From Candidatus Bipolaricaulota bacterium (lineage in GTDB: Bacteria; Bipolaricaulota; Bipolaricaulia; M55B111), in assembly GCA_021735245.1 (NCBI GenBank), contig JAIPHJ010000005.1, positions 1-64,000 on the forward strand: 64,000 nt of DNA, given 5' to 3'. Numbering within the stretch: the first letter of the stretch is position 1; each line of letters begins with the position of its first letter. Both the position numbers and the translations under genes were made by a program. The notes beneath the pieces were generated by a model. That model was not told where the DNA came from, did not search any database, and saw only the letters and a list, made by a program, of their open reading frames with translations. Shown here piece after piece: positions 1 through 9,403 of this stretch.

Positions 1-40
1 AAAAAACCTCTTCTGTATACTGGTTTCATTTTTGAAGTCC

Positions 41-59
41 ATATTAAACTGGGTGCTGG
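41..59. repeat. Right arm of a CCAGCAC-type hairpin (left arm outside window)
   Basis: atattaaactgggtgctgg followed by accaact, as at 49116-49141. Confidence 0.75.
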
Positions 60-308
60 ACCAACTCCCGTTTATCAAATAAGTCCTTCGGTTAACTCTT
101 CCCTGTTAATTTAACAAATCAAAACCGCACAATTTTGGTTTATGAAGGTTGACTTCATTTTACTGCATGCTCTCTGCCACTTACCTGGCTGCCGGTTTAC
201 CTTTCCTGCTAAGTTTTAAAGGTTAAATCAGTTGCCAGACAAGTGGCAGAGGGTAGTTATTCGGGTCAGACTGATAAATCCGCCCCTGGTGAAAGAACTG
301 AGTTGGTG

Positions 309-1481
309 CTACTTTCTGAACTCTTCCCGGAACTTCTTAAGTTTTTCGAAAAATGACTCCCTTTCATCTGAATTGTCTCCCATTGGGTTGTCGAGGAGTT
401 CGTTCAGTCGTTCCATGAGTTCTCTTTCCTCGGGCCCGAGATCGGTCGGAGTTACTCCCTTTACCCTTATTATTTGGTCTCCCTGGCCACGACTATTTAA
501 ATGAGGAATCCCGTAGTCCCTTAGCCTGATCTTTTCTCCCGACTGAGTTCCCGGCTCTAGCTCGATTTCCTCGACCCCGTCGAGGGTGGGGACTTTTATA
601 GTGTCACCGAGAGTCAGCTGAGTAAACTGAACGGGAACCGTGGTTAGGATATCGTCTCCCTTTCGAATAAAGGTATCGTGTTTCTTTACGTCTACCGTTA
701 TAAACAAATCTCCCATCGGGGCGCCCTGTCGCCCGACGTTACCCTTTCTTTTAATTCTCAGCCTGGAACCGTCTTTGACTCCCGGAGGGACTTTTACGGA
801 AATCTCGGTCTTTTCCTTTGTCCGACCCTCGCCGCGACATTTCGTACATGGTTCGTCGATTACTTCTCCGCTTCCACCACACTTGGGGCAGACCTGAACA
901 TTGACGAAACTTCCCAGCATGGTCTGTTGTTTCTGCCTAATCTCGCCTCTGCCGTTACAGTGGGAGCAGGTTCGTTTTGACGAACCGGGCTTTACCCCAC
1001 TGCCGTTGCAGCGGTCACACTCGACAAACCTTGGAATAGAGAATTTTACCCGGGTCCCTTTAGCAGCGTCTTCCAGAGAAATTCGTAGCTTTCTCTGGAG
1101 GTCTTCACCTTTTTGGGCGGCCGTCTGGGACCTTCTTCGACCCCTGCCGCCGCCTCCTCCTCCAAAGAACATATCGAAAATGTCGTCGAACGAACTGTCG
1201 CTGAACGCGCTACGCGCCCGCTCGTAGTCCTGGTTGTTAAAGTCGAATCCCTGAGAAGGACCGGTATGGCCGAATTTGTCGTACTGGGCCCGTTTGTCGG
1301 GGTTCGAAAGGACCTCGTAGGCCTCCGTAACTTCTTTGAATTTTTCTTCCGCTTCTTCCTTATCCAGATCGGGATTCATGTCCGGATGGTACTTCTTTGC
1401 TTTTTTTCTGTAAGCTTTCTTTATCTCGTCCTCGGAGGCGTCCTCGTCTACGTCCAGTACGTCGTAATAGTCTTTTGGCAT
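309..1481 (-). CDS. dnaJ: Chaperone protein DnaJ
   Basis: J-domain ([31 protein letters not shown]), Gly-rich region, four CxxCxGxG-type Zn repeats; downstream of dnaK. Confidence 0.98.
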   Translation of the reverse strand: MPKDYYDVLDVDEDASEDEIKKAYRKKAKKYHPDMNPDLDKEEAEEKFKEVTEAYEVLSNPDKRAQYDKFGHTGPSQGFDFNNQDYERARSAFSDSSFDDIFDMFFGGGGGGRGRRRSQTAAQKGEDLQRKLRISLEDAAKGTRVKFSIPRFVECDRCNGSGVKPGSSKRTCSHCNGRGEIRQKQQTMLGSFVNVQVCPKCGGSGEVIDEPCTKCRGEGRTKEKTEISVKVPPGVKDGSRLRIKRKGNVGRQGAPMGDLFITVDVKKHDTFIRKGDDILTTVPVQFTQLTLGDTIKVPTLDGVEEIELEPGTQSGEKIRLRDYGIPHLNSRGQGDQIIRVKGVTPTDLGPEERELMERLNELLDNPMGDNSDERESFFEKLKKFREEFRK

Positions 1482-1527
1482 AAATACCGGCCCTCTTTAT
1501 TGATTGTTGGTGTCAAAGTTTCAGGTC

Positions 1528-3447
1528 TTACTCTTCGTCTTCTGGTTCTTCGTATTCGGCGTCAACGTAATTGTCGTCTTCACCGGTACTTCCACCCTGT
1601 GCCGGTCCTCCGGGACCACCGGGACCACCGGGTCCACCAGGACCGCCTGCTCCGGGACCTGCTGCACCTCCGGGACCTGCTCCGGGCCCGCCCTGATCGC
1701 CTTCGTAAGCGGCCTTACCTATTTCCTGGGCGGCTTCGTTTAGCTCCTCTATTCCCTCTTCGATCTCTTCTTTCGAGGCGTCTTCCTCTACGAGTTTCTC
1801 TAGGTTATCTATCTTTTCCTCGACTTTGGATTTCGTTTCCTCGTCTACCTGATCGCCAAGTTCTTCCAGGCTCTGCCTGGTCGAGTAGATGAGCTGGTCG
1901 GCCTTGTTCTTCGTCTCTATCCGTTCTGACTTGCGTTTGTCCTCTTCTTCGTGCTTCTCGGCTTCTTCTTTCATCTGTTCAATCTCTTCTTCCGAGAGCC
2001 TGGAAGGTTCCTCTATCGTTACGGATTCCGACTTGCCAGTTCCTTTGTCCTCGGCCGAGACGTGAAGTATGCCGTCCGCGTCGATGCTGAACGTCACGTC
2101 GATCTGGGGCGTTCCTCGTGGAGCCGGCGGTATGCCGGTAAGCTGGAATCGCCCGATACTCTTGTTGTCTTCGGCCATCTTGCGTTCTCCCTGGACTACG
2201 TGGATGTCTACGGTCGTCTGGTTGTCCTCTGCCGTTGAGAATGTCTTGGTCTTTTCAGTTGGGATAGTCGTGTTTTTCTCTATGAGGGGCGTTGTAACTC
2301 CACCCAGCGTCTCGATCCCCAGCGTCAGCGGAGTGACGTCCAGAAGTACGAGGTCGTCTACCTCTCCCGCGAGGACTCCACCCTGAATGGCGGCGCCTCT
2401 TGCCACTACTTCGTCGGGATTTATTTCCTTGTTAATTTTGCCCGGGATGTGTTGTTCTATTAGTTCCTGGACCTTGGGAATTCTCGTCGAACCTCCCACG
2501 AGGACGACCTGATCTATGTCGTCCTTGTCCATGCTCGCTTCCGATAGCGTGGACTCCAGGATATCCATGGTCCGGGAGAGCATATCGTCTACCATGCTCT
2601 CGAACTTGGCCCGCGTCAGCTTCTCGTCCAGGTGTTTCGGTCCACTCTGGTCGGCGGTAATGTAGGGTAGGTTGATCGTAGTCTCTTTCCTTGTAGAGAG
2701 TTCTTTTTTGGCCTCTTCCGCCGCCGTTTTGAGTCGCTGTAGCGCACTCGGGTCTTCGGAGAGGTCGATGCCCTCTTTGCTCTTAAATTGATCGACTAGC
2801 CAGTCGATTATCCTCTGGTCGAAGTCGTCACCGCCGAGCTTGGTATCTCCGTCAGTTGCTACGACTTCGAATACTCCGTCTCCCAGTTCGAGTATGGATA
2901 CGTCGAAAGTTCCTCCGCCCAGGTCGTAAACCAGTATCGTCTGATCCGATTCGTCCTTAAGCCCGTAGGCAAGCGACGCAGCAGTCGGTTCGTTAATGAT
3001 CCGCTCTACGTCCAGGTTCGCTAACTTACCCGCGTCCTTTGTCGCCTGGCGCTGACTGTCGTTGAAATAAGCAGGTACCGTAATGACCGCTTTCTTTACC
3101 TCGCGACCTATTCTTTCCTCAGCGTCTTCCTTGATCTTCCTCAGGATCATCGAGGAGATCTGCTCGGGCGTGTAAGACTTCTCCGTGCCGTCTTTGGATA
3201 TCTTGACTTCGTAGTCCTCGCCCATCCTCCGTTTTATAGACTTCACCGTCCGATTTGGGTTTGTGATCGCCTGTCGTTTGGCCGTTTCTCCGACCAGTCT
3301 TTCTCCTTCGTCCGTAAAGGCCACTACGGAAGGGGTCGTCCTGTTTCCGTCGGCGTTGGTAAGTACCTCGGGCTCTCCCCCCTCCAGTACGGCAACGCAT
3401 GAATTAGTAGTCCCTAGATCTATCCCGATAATTTTTTCTTTAGCCAT
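1528..3447 (-). CDS. dnaK: Chaperone protein DnaK (Hsp70)
   Basis: [18 protein letters not shown] start, [25 protein letters not shown]; Gly/Pro-rich C-terminal tail. Confidence 0.99.
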   Translation of the reverse strand: MAKEKIIGIDLGTTNSCVAVLEGGEPEVLTNADGNRTTPSVVAFTDEGERLVGETAKRQAITNPNRTVKSIKRRMGEDYEVKISKDGTEKSYTPEQISSMILRKIKEDAEERIGREVKKAVITVPAYFNDSQRQATKDAGKLANLDVERIINEPTAASLAYGLKDESDQTILVYDLGGGTFDVSILELGDGVFEVVATDGDTKLGGDDFDQRIIDWLVDQFKSKEGIDLSEDPSALQRLKTAAEEAKKELSTRKETTINLPYITADQSGPKHLDEKLTRAKFESMVDDMLSRTMDILESTLSEASMDKDDIDQVVLVGGSTRIPKVQELIEQHIPGKINKEINPDEVVARGAAIQGGVLAGEVDDLVLLDVTPLTLGIETLGGVTTPLIEKNTTIPTEKTKTFSTAEDNQTTVDIHVVQGERKMAEDNKSIGRFQLTGIPPAPRGTPQIDVTFSIDADGILHVSAEDKGTGKSESVTIEEPSRLSEEEIEQMKEEAEKHEEEDKRKSERIETKNKADQLIYSTRQSLEELGDQVDEETKSKVEEKIDNLEKLVEEDASKEEIEEGIEELNEAAQEIGKAAYEGDQGGPGAGPGGAAGPGAGGPGGPGGPGGPGGPAQGGSTGEDDNYVDAEYEEPEDEE

Positions 3448-3474
3448 TATTTTCTACCTCCCATATTTTCTGGG

Positions 3475-4104
3475 TTAATTATCTCCGTTGCCCTCGGAAT
3501 CCGAGGGTTTGATATTTACCTTTACTTTACTGGGTTTTAGCACCTTGTCCTTGTAAGTGTAGCCCCGTTCGAACTCTTCAGTTATCTCGTTATGCTTGTG
3601 GTCATCCGACTCAACCTTCATTAAAGCCTCGTGCTTTTTTGGATCGAACTTTTCACCTTCTGCCTTTATCGGTTCGATATCTCTTTTTTCAAGAAACTCG
3701 GCGAACTGAGCGTATATTTTCTCCACCCCTTCTACGAAAGAGTCCTTGTCGTCGTTCTTCTCGAAGCTCTTGAAGGCTCTATCAAGGTTATCGTAAAGTG
3801 GTACGAGGTCCTTTATGAGTTCGCCTTTTTCCCTGGTAACCTTTTCGTCCTTCTTGCTCGTCTGCCTTTTCCTATAGTTGTCGAAGTCTGCTTTTAGATG
3901 CCTGATTCTGTCCTTCAGTTCCTGAATCGTTTCCTCTTTCTCCTTCAATTCTTCCTCCAGTTCTTCTAATCTGGCCGATTCGTCCTCAGTTTCTGACTCC
4001 CGGTCTGGCTGATCTTCCCGGTCTTCTTCAGTACTCTCGAGGTCAAGGTATTCTTCGTCAGTTTTATCCGTTTTTTCCTCGGTACTTTTGGCCACTTCTA
4101 TCAC
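3475..4104 (-). CDS. grpE: Nucleotide exchange factor GrpE
   Basis: Coiled-coil N-terminus, ADFDNYRKRQ motif, C-terminal GYTYKDKVLKPSKVKV; between hrcA and dnaK. Confidence 0.96.
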   Translation of the reverse strand: MIEVAKSTEEKTDKTDEEYLDLESTEEDREDQPDRESETEDESARLEELEEELKEKEETIQELKDRIRHLKADFDNYRKRQTSKKDEKVTREKGELIKDLVPLYDNLDRAFKSFEKNDDKDSFVEGVEKIYAQFAEFLEKRDIEPIKAEGEKFDPKKHEALMKVESDDHKHNEITEEFERGYTYKDKVLKPSKVKVNIKPSDSEGNGDN

Positions 4105-4114
4105 CCCTTTCCAT

Positions 4115-5146
4115 TTAGTTCTTATTTCCGGCTGTGAGCAAAGTGTCCAGCCTGCTGCCGATGTACTGCACTGTCGAGAATGACTTGCTGTAATCCATGT
4201 TGATTGGCCCCACGATCCCCAGAGAACTCGAGCAGTTTACCAGTCTCTTGATTATCAGGCTGTAAGGCAATAAGTCTGACTCGTCCGATCCGTCGTTGAG
4301 CCCTACTATAGCAGTTATTTGGTTATCTTTGTCTTTGCAGGACTCCGTTATCCTGGCCAGGCTATTTTCATTTAAAAAACCGAAAACCTTTCTGAGTTTT
4401 TCCGGGTCCTGTTCTTCCCCGGCTCCGTTTCCCAGGATGTTGAGCGTACCTTCCAGATATAGTCTCCTCTCGCTCCGTTCCCGCAGGAAGCTCCTTATCA
4501 ACAGGAATGAATCCCTGGTCAATTTGTCGTACCATCCTTCTTCGTTCAGGTTTATATCTTTTAGTTCTTTCAGGTGTTTCAACTGGGTTCCTTCTAACCT
4601 ATCCGAAAGCATTGGATTGATCCTGTCCAGTTCTTCCTGGCTAATTTTTCTATCCGACTCAATTACCCTGTTTTCAACCAGCCCTATATCCGTAACAAGT
4701 ATTGCCATCAGGTGGGTTTCGTCGAGCCGGGTTAAGGTAAAGTATTTTACTTCCCGTTCTTCCAGATCGGGACCCAGAACGAACCCGGTATACCCGGTAA
4801 TGTTTGCCAGCAGAGTCGCCGTATTCCGAAGCAGCCGTTCAGTATTTTGTTGTTCGAACTCGTATGCCTCTACTACTGCTCTCTGTTCTTCCCCCGAAAG
4901 TTCTGAAAGTTCGATAAGCCAGCTTACAAAGTAACGGTAACCCTCGATCGTTGGGACTCTTCCTCCGGAGGTGTAGGGCTTTTTAAGGTAGCCCTCTTCC
5001 TCCAGTTCGTGCATGTCGTTTCTTACCGTGGCCGAGGAATAGTCCAGATCGTATTCTTCCAGAATCATCTTCGAAGAAATTGGCTCCCCGGTTTCAATAT
5101 ATCCGTCGACGATTTCTTTTAATATAAGTTCCTTTCGGTTTTTCAT
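4115..5146 (-). CDS. hrcA: Heat-inducible transcription repressor HrcA
   Basis: N-terminal wHTH (LILKEIVDGYIETGEPISSKMI, SSATVRNDMHELEEEGYL); first gene of hrcA-grpE-dnaK-dnaJ. Confidence 0.97.
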   Translation of the reverse strand: MKNRKELILKEIVDGYIETGEPISSKMILEEYDLDYSSATVRNDMHELEEEGYLKKPYTSGGRVPTIEGYRYFVSWLIELSELSGEEQRAVVEAYEFEQQNTERLLRNTATLLANITGYTGFVLGPDLEEREVKYFTLTRLDETHLMAILVTDIGLVENRVIESDRKISQEELDRINPMLSDRLEGTQLKHLKELKDINLNEEGWYDKLTRDSFLLIRSFLRERSERRLYLEGTLNILGNGAGEEQDPEKLRKVFGFLNENSLARITESCKDKDNQITAIVGLNDGSDESDLLPYSLIIKRLVNCSSSLGIVGPINMDYSKSFSTVQYIGSRLDTLLTAGNKN

Positions 5147-5149
5147 GAA

Positions 5150-5176
5150 TTAGCACTCACACCACCAGACTGCTAA
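5150..5176 (-). promoter_or_regulatory. CIRCE operator (HrcA binding site)
   Basis: ttagcactc-N9-gactgctaa, one mismatch from consensus TTAGCACTC-N9-GAGTGCTAA, just upstream of hrcA. Confidence 0.92.
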
Positions 5177-5417
5177 ATCTTAACTAGGCGTCGCTCTTTT
5201 TTCAACCAGGACGTCGAATCAGCGTAGTTTGGTAGGAAGATCTCTTTACCCGTCCGGGGAGGAATTTGCAAAACGCTTACTATGTTAATAAGATAAATTG
5301 CACAGAACTATAAATTTTATCGGAGGGGTGATAGTTGGTACAAAAGGCGGTAAAGGTTGAGATTTTGGAAAAGAAGAAGTTGCTTTCATCCAATATCGAA
5401 CTTTAGGAGGTATTTTT

Positions 5418-7022
5418 ATGAAGAAATTGTCCGTTTTAGCTCTGGTTGTTGTCTTCGCGCTGGGATTCGGTCTGATGGCGGGAGCCCAGGAAGCGGAAAA
5501 AGGCGGTACACTGACCATTGCCTCGGGACAGAACTTTAAAGACCTGAACCCGATGGTGATGAACGCGGTTTACGACAATTACGTAACGAATCAGGTTTTT
5601 GACGAACTGTTGGCTCTGGATCCCGAGACCATGGAACCGAAACCGTACATAGCAAAGGACTGGGAATATTCCGAAGATATGTCCGAGATCGTGTTCCATC
5701 TAAACAAAGGGGTTGAATTTCACAACGGAGAGAAGCTTACTGCTGAGGACGTTGCGTTTACCTTTAACTGGATAATAAACCCTGAAAACGGATCCCCTAA
5801 CGCCTCGGAATTTTCCTGGTTGAGGGAAGTTCAGATTGTCGACGAGTATACAGTAAAATTTGTAGTAAAAGAAGACTCGGCTCCGTATGCGCCAGGACTC
5901 GTCGCGGAGACGTTCGCGATTGTGCCCAAAGACACCTTTTTGGAAATGGGCAGGGAAGAATTTAACCAAAATCCCGTAGGTAGCGGACCTTTCGAGTTTG
6001 TAGAGTGGAAGAAAGGTGACCACATTACCTTGGAAAAGAACGATGATTACTGGCTTAAGGACGTCAACGTCGACAAGATTATATTCCGACCCATACCGAA
6101 GGTTTCAACGATGATGCTGGAACTTCAGAAAGGCGGGGTCGATATTACGGATACCATGGAACCGGTCCAGGTACCTAAGTTCCGAGATATGGAAGACGTT
6201 AACGTCATGCAGACACCTGGCCTGAATTACTTCTACGTGGCGTTTAACATGAGTCGTGAACCTTACAAGAACAAACAGTTCCGGAAAGCGGTCTACATGA
6301 GCTTTAGTATGACCGACGCAATAAATTCCATATTTAACTCCACGGCGAAAACCGCCGAGAGAGCCTATGGAGCCATCCCGCCTACCCTCTGGGCAAACGA
6401 TAGAGAACACCTTAAAAACAACGTCGCTCTCGAGGAGAACGACGAAAGGGCTGCTGAGCTCTTTGATACACTTGAAAAGCAAGGCGTGCTTGACGAGGAC
6501 AAGACCGTTACCGTCTACTCTCCTCCAGATGACAACAGAAAGAGACTGGCGACCATTATGGTTACGAACCTCAGGGATCACGGTTTGAAGGCAGAAACAC
6601 AGCCTCTGGAGTGGGGTGCTTACCTGGATCTCCTTTACCGTGGAGACGACGATCCGCTGGGATCTGAGGTCGACATATTCATCCTCGGTTGGTCAGGATC
6701 TCCCGATCCGAATGCATTTACCTACTACATGTTTGAAACCAGGGACAACGCAATTCTGGGAGCCGCGAATAACATGTCGTTCTACTATGACCCACTGGTA
6801 CAGGATAGAACCATGAAGGCCCAGACAACAATGGATCAGGAAGAAAGGGAAGAACTCTACGTGGAGCTTCAGCGCCGGGTAATGTCCGAGTACGTCCACA
6901 TCCCGGCCTATCATCAGATCGAGACGCGAGGCGTGAATAGCAGAGTACGCGACTATAAACCGGATCCGCTGAGCACCATGCCTCTGGTTAATCCGTTCAG
7001 GAACGTATGGATAGAACAATAA
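5418..7022 (+). CDS. ABC transporter substrate-binding protein, family 5 (oligopeptide/dipeptide type)
   Basis: Signal peptide, GGTLTIASGQNFKDLNPM, AKDWEYSEDMSEIVFHLNKGVEFHNGEKLTAEDVAFTFNW. Confidence 0.95.
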   Translation: MKKLSVLALVVVFALGFGLMAGAQEAEKGGTLTIASGQNFKDLNPMVMNAVYDNYVTNQVFDELLALDPETMEPKPYIAKDWEYSEDMSEIVFHLNKGVEFHNGEKLTAEDVAFTFNWIINPENGSPNASEFSWLREVQIVDEYTVKFVVKEDSAPYAPGLVAETFAIVPKDTFLEMGREEFNQNPVGSGPFEFVEWKKGDHITLEKNDDYWLKDVNVDKIIFRPIPKVSTMMLELQKGGVDITDTMEPVQVPKFRDMEDVNVMQTPGLNYFYVAFNMSREPYKNKQFRKAVYMSFSMTDAINSIFNSTAKTAERAYGAIPPTLWANDREHLKNNVALEENDERAAELFDTLEKQGVLDEDKTVTVYSPPDDNRKRLATIMVTNLRDHGLKAETQPLEWGAYLDLLYRGDDDPLGSEVDIFILGWSGSPDPNAFTYYMFETRDNAILGAANNMSFYYDPLVQDRTMKAQTTMDQEEREELYVELQRRVMSEYVHIPAYHQIETRGVNSRVRDYKPDPLSTMPLVNPFRNVWIEQ

Positions 7023-7071
7023 GAATTCAGTGTTAATTGGATTTTTATAAGTTCAAAATTAAGGATCAGTA

Positions 7072-7104
7072 AACCAAGGGGGCTGGTTACCGGCCTCCTT
7101 GGTT
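7072..7104 (+). terminator. Hairpin between binding-protein and permease genes (attenuator/terminator-like)
   Basis: aaccaagggggctggttaccggcctccttggtt followed by atattttga. Confidence 0.6.
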
Positions 7105-7164
7105 ATATTTTGATTTAGCTGGCACGAACTTACCGAATAAAAAGACAAGGTGAGAGAGGGATTT

Positions 7165-8118
7165 ATGACTTCTTATATTATTAGACGGATAGGCCAGATA
7201 GTCCTGGTCCTTTTTGTCGTGAGCGTGCTGATATTTAGTTTGCTACAGCTCGCCCCCGGTGACCCCGCTACCGTTCTAGCCGGTCCGGGTACCAGCTTGG
7301 AGGAGCTTGAAGCTATTCGCCAGGACCTGGGTCTTAATAAACCAATACATATGCAGTACCTTACGTTTGTGAAGAAATTGTTCAACGGTACACTAAAGTC
7401 TTACGCCTATAAACAGCCCGTTATATCGATAATTGCCGAAAGGTTCCCCGCGTCCCTGGAGCTGGGACTTTTCGCAGTCATACTTGCGACGATTGTCTCA
7501 ATCCCGGCCGGGATAATTTCGGCGATCTGGCAGGACTCTCCCGCTGACTATACGGTTACCACAGTTGCACTTCTTGGCATTTCAACTCCAGTGTTTTGGA
7601 CGGCGCTTATGCTTATGCTGTTGTTGAGCATTCAGCTGGATGCTTTGCCGGTTTCCGGGAGGGGAGCAACCTTGTGGGGGTTTTCGATATTTACTTTGGA
7701 TGGGCTGAGACACATCGTTATTCCGATGCTTGCATTATCGTCTGTCCAGATGGCGATGAACACGAGGCTCACCCGATCCAGCATGCTCGAAGTCCTGAGA
7801 GAGGACTATATAACCACGGCCCGTTCTAAGGGATTGAAGGAGAGCGTTGTTATCCTTGGCCATGCATTCCGGAACGCGGTGTTGCCCGTGATGACGAACG
7901 TGGGCATGATGGTCGGGACTATTGTTGCCGGAGCAGTACTGACAGAGACGACCACGGCATGGCCCGGTTTGGGTAGGTTGATGATTAGTTCCATTAACAG
8001 GAGGGATTTTGCCGTCATATTTGCTCTGACGCTGTTGATGTCTTTTGGTTACGTGTTGTCTTATCTGATAGTCGACATTCTTTATGCTTACGCCGATCCG
8101 AGGATAACTTATGACTGA
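7165..8118 (+). CDS. Peptide ABC transporter permease (DppB-like)
   Basis: MTSYIIRRIGQIVLVLFVVSVLIFSLLQLAPGDP; EAA loop. ORF track start 7150; ATG at 7165 is likelier. Confidence 0.94.
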   Translation: MTSYIIRRIGQIVLVLFVVSVLIFSLLQLAPGDPATVLAGPGTSLEELEAIRQDLGLNKPIHMQYLTFVKKLFNGTLKSYAYKQPVISIIAERFPASLELGLFAVILATIVSIPAGIISAIWQDSPADYTVTTVALLGISTPVFWTALMLMLLLSIQLDALPVSGRGATLWGFSIFTLDGLRHIVIPMLALSSVQMAMNTRLTRSSMLEVLREDYITTARSKGLKESVVILGHAFRNAVLPVMTNVGMMVGTIVAGAVLTETTTAWPGLGRLMISSINRRDFAVIFALTLLMSFGYVLSYLIVDILYAYADPRITYD

Positions 8119-9265
8119 AGAAGCAAAACTACAGCGGAAACGAAAGAAACTCTCCAGGTTGACCTTTATACTGTCATTAATATTTCCAGGATTGGGTCAT
8201 TTTAACGAGAGGAAAGTGAAGGCGGGAATTTTGCTGTCTTCTTTTGCAACGGTGCAGATCGTTGTCCTGATTGTGGGTCTGTTTAACAATAGAATGGCCT
8301 GGTTTGGAGGCGCTTTAGACCACGTTATTGCTACCTGGGCTTCAGTCCTATTTATTCTGAGTTTCTGGGTCCTAAGTTATGTCGGGATACGGAGATCCTT
8401 CCTGAAGCAAGAATCGGGGGGGTACTGGACCAGGGCGGCCCGGGGATTTATGCGCCATAAGAAAGGACTGGTGGGGGCGTTCATAGTTGTGTTAGTGGTC
8501 TGGGGTGCCTTATTTGCACCTATTGTTGCTCCTTATAAGCCACTGAAGATGGATCTAATGCATACGGTTACCGGCCCGGGCGGAGGGGGGCATCCTCTGG
8601 GGACGGACAATTTCGGCCGAGATATCTTAAGCAGGATTATTTACGGCTCCAGGGTTGCTCTGGGAGTGGGGGGCGGCGCTACCCTTCTTAACATGGTATT
8701 TGGGGGTCTACTGGGACTGCTGGGAGGATATTACAAGGGTATAATTGACTCTAGCCTTATGCGGTTTTTGGAAGTCCTAAATTCCATCCCCTATATCATT
8801 TTTGCCCTTCTTATCCTTAGCGTCTTTGGAGCCGGTGTGATGCAGATAATAATTGTTCTAGGGATATACGGCCTTCAGGCTGCCAGGATTATTCGTAGCG
8901 AGGTCCTTTCCGTGAGGGAGGAGGATTACATTATGGCCTGTGAGGCGACAGGAGCAGGGGACTTCCGAAAACTATTTAATCATATCTTTCCGAATTCCAT
9001 GGCGTCCCTTTTGGTAGTAACTACTATGAGAATTGGAATCAACATCATCGTAGTTGCAGGGTTGAGTTTTCTAGGATTTGGGGTGAAGCCCCCGACTCCC
9101 AGCTGGGGTGCAATGCTTCAGTCCGCACAGTCTTATATGACGGTAGCGTGGTGGATGGCAGTGTTTCCCGGTCTGGCGATTGTCCTAACGGTGTTCGGGT
9201 TTAACTTACTTGGCGATAGCTTGAGAGACGTGCTTGACCCGAAGATGTCCGCGAGCGGGCGATGA
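8111..9265 (+). CDS. Peptide ABC transporter permease (DppC-like) with extra N-terminal membrane domain
   Basis: DppC signature HPLGTDNFGRDILSRIIYGSRVALGVG; about 110 aa extra N-terminal region containing SLIFPGLGHFNERKVKAGILL. Confidence 0.92.
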   Translation: MTEEAKLQRKRKKLSRLTFILSLIFPGLGHFNERKVKAGILLSSFATVQIVVLIVGLFNNRMAWFGGALDHVIATWASVLFILSFWVLSYVGIRRSFLKQESGGYWTRAARGFMRHKKGLVGAFIVVLVVWGALFAPIVAPYKPLKMDLMHTVTGPGGGGHPLGTDNFGRDILSRIIYGSRVALGVGGGATLLNMVFGGLLGLLGGYYKGIIDSSLMRFLEVLNSIPYIIFALLILSVFGAGVMQIIIVLGIYGLQAARIIRSEVLSVREEDYIMACEATGAGDFRKLFNHIFPNSMASLLVVTTMRIGINIIVVAGLSFLGFGVKPPTPSWGAMLQSAQSYMTVAWWMAVFPGLAIVLTVFGFNLLGDSLRDVLDPKMSASGR

Positions 9266-9403
9266 TCCTTCTGCAGAGTTTTTCTGGATTATCTTCCTCT
9301 TGCACGGTTTTTTCGACTCTGCTATACTCCTTTGAACTTTGTTTTCGATAGCATTTTAGTTTCGAGAAGATAAATAATAAAGGCACGTTGAGGTGGTAGT
9401 TTC

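Noticed and set aside
1113-1892. 259-aa ORF antisense to dnaJ/dnaK
   Set aside because: Mirror ORF of a conserved coding region with compositional bias; Arg/Leu-rich translation typical of antisense reading.
4296-4934. 212-aa ORF antisense to hrcA, and other long antisense ORFs (32690-33460, 42924-43664, 51084-51878)
   Set aside because: Overlap strongly conserved genes entirely, no domain similarity, explained by codon bias.
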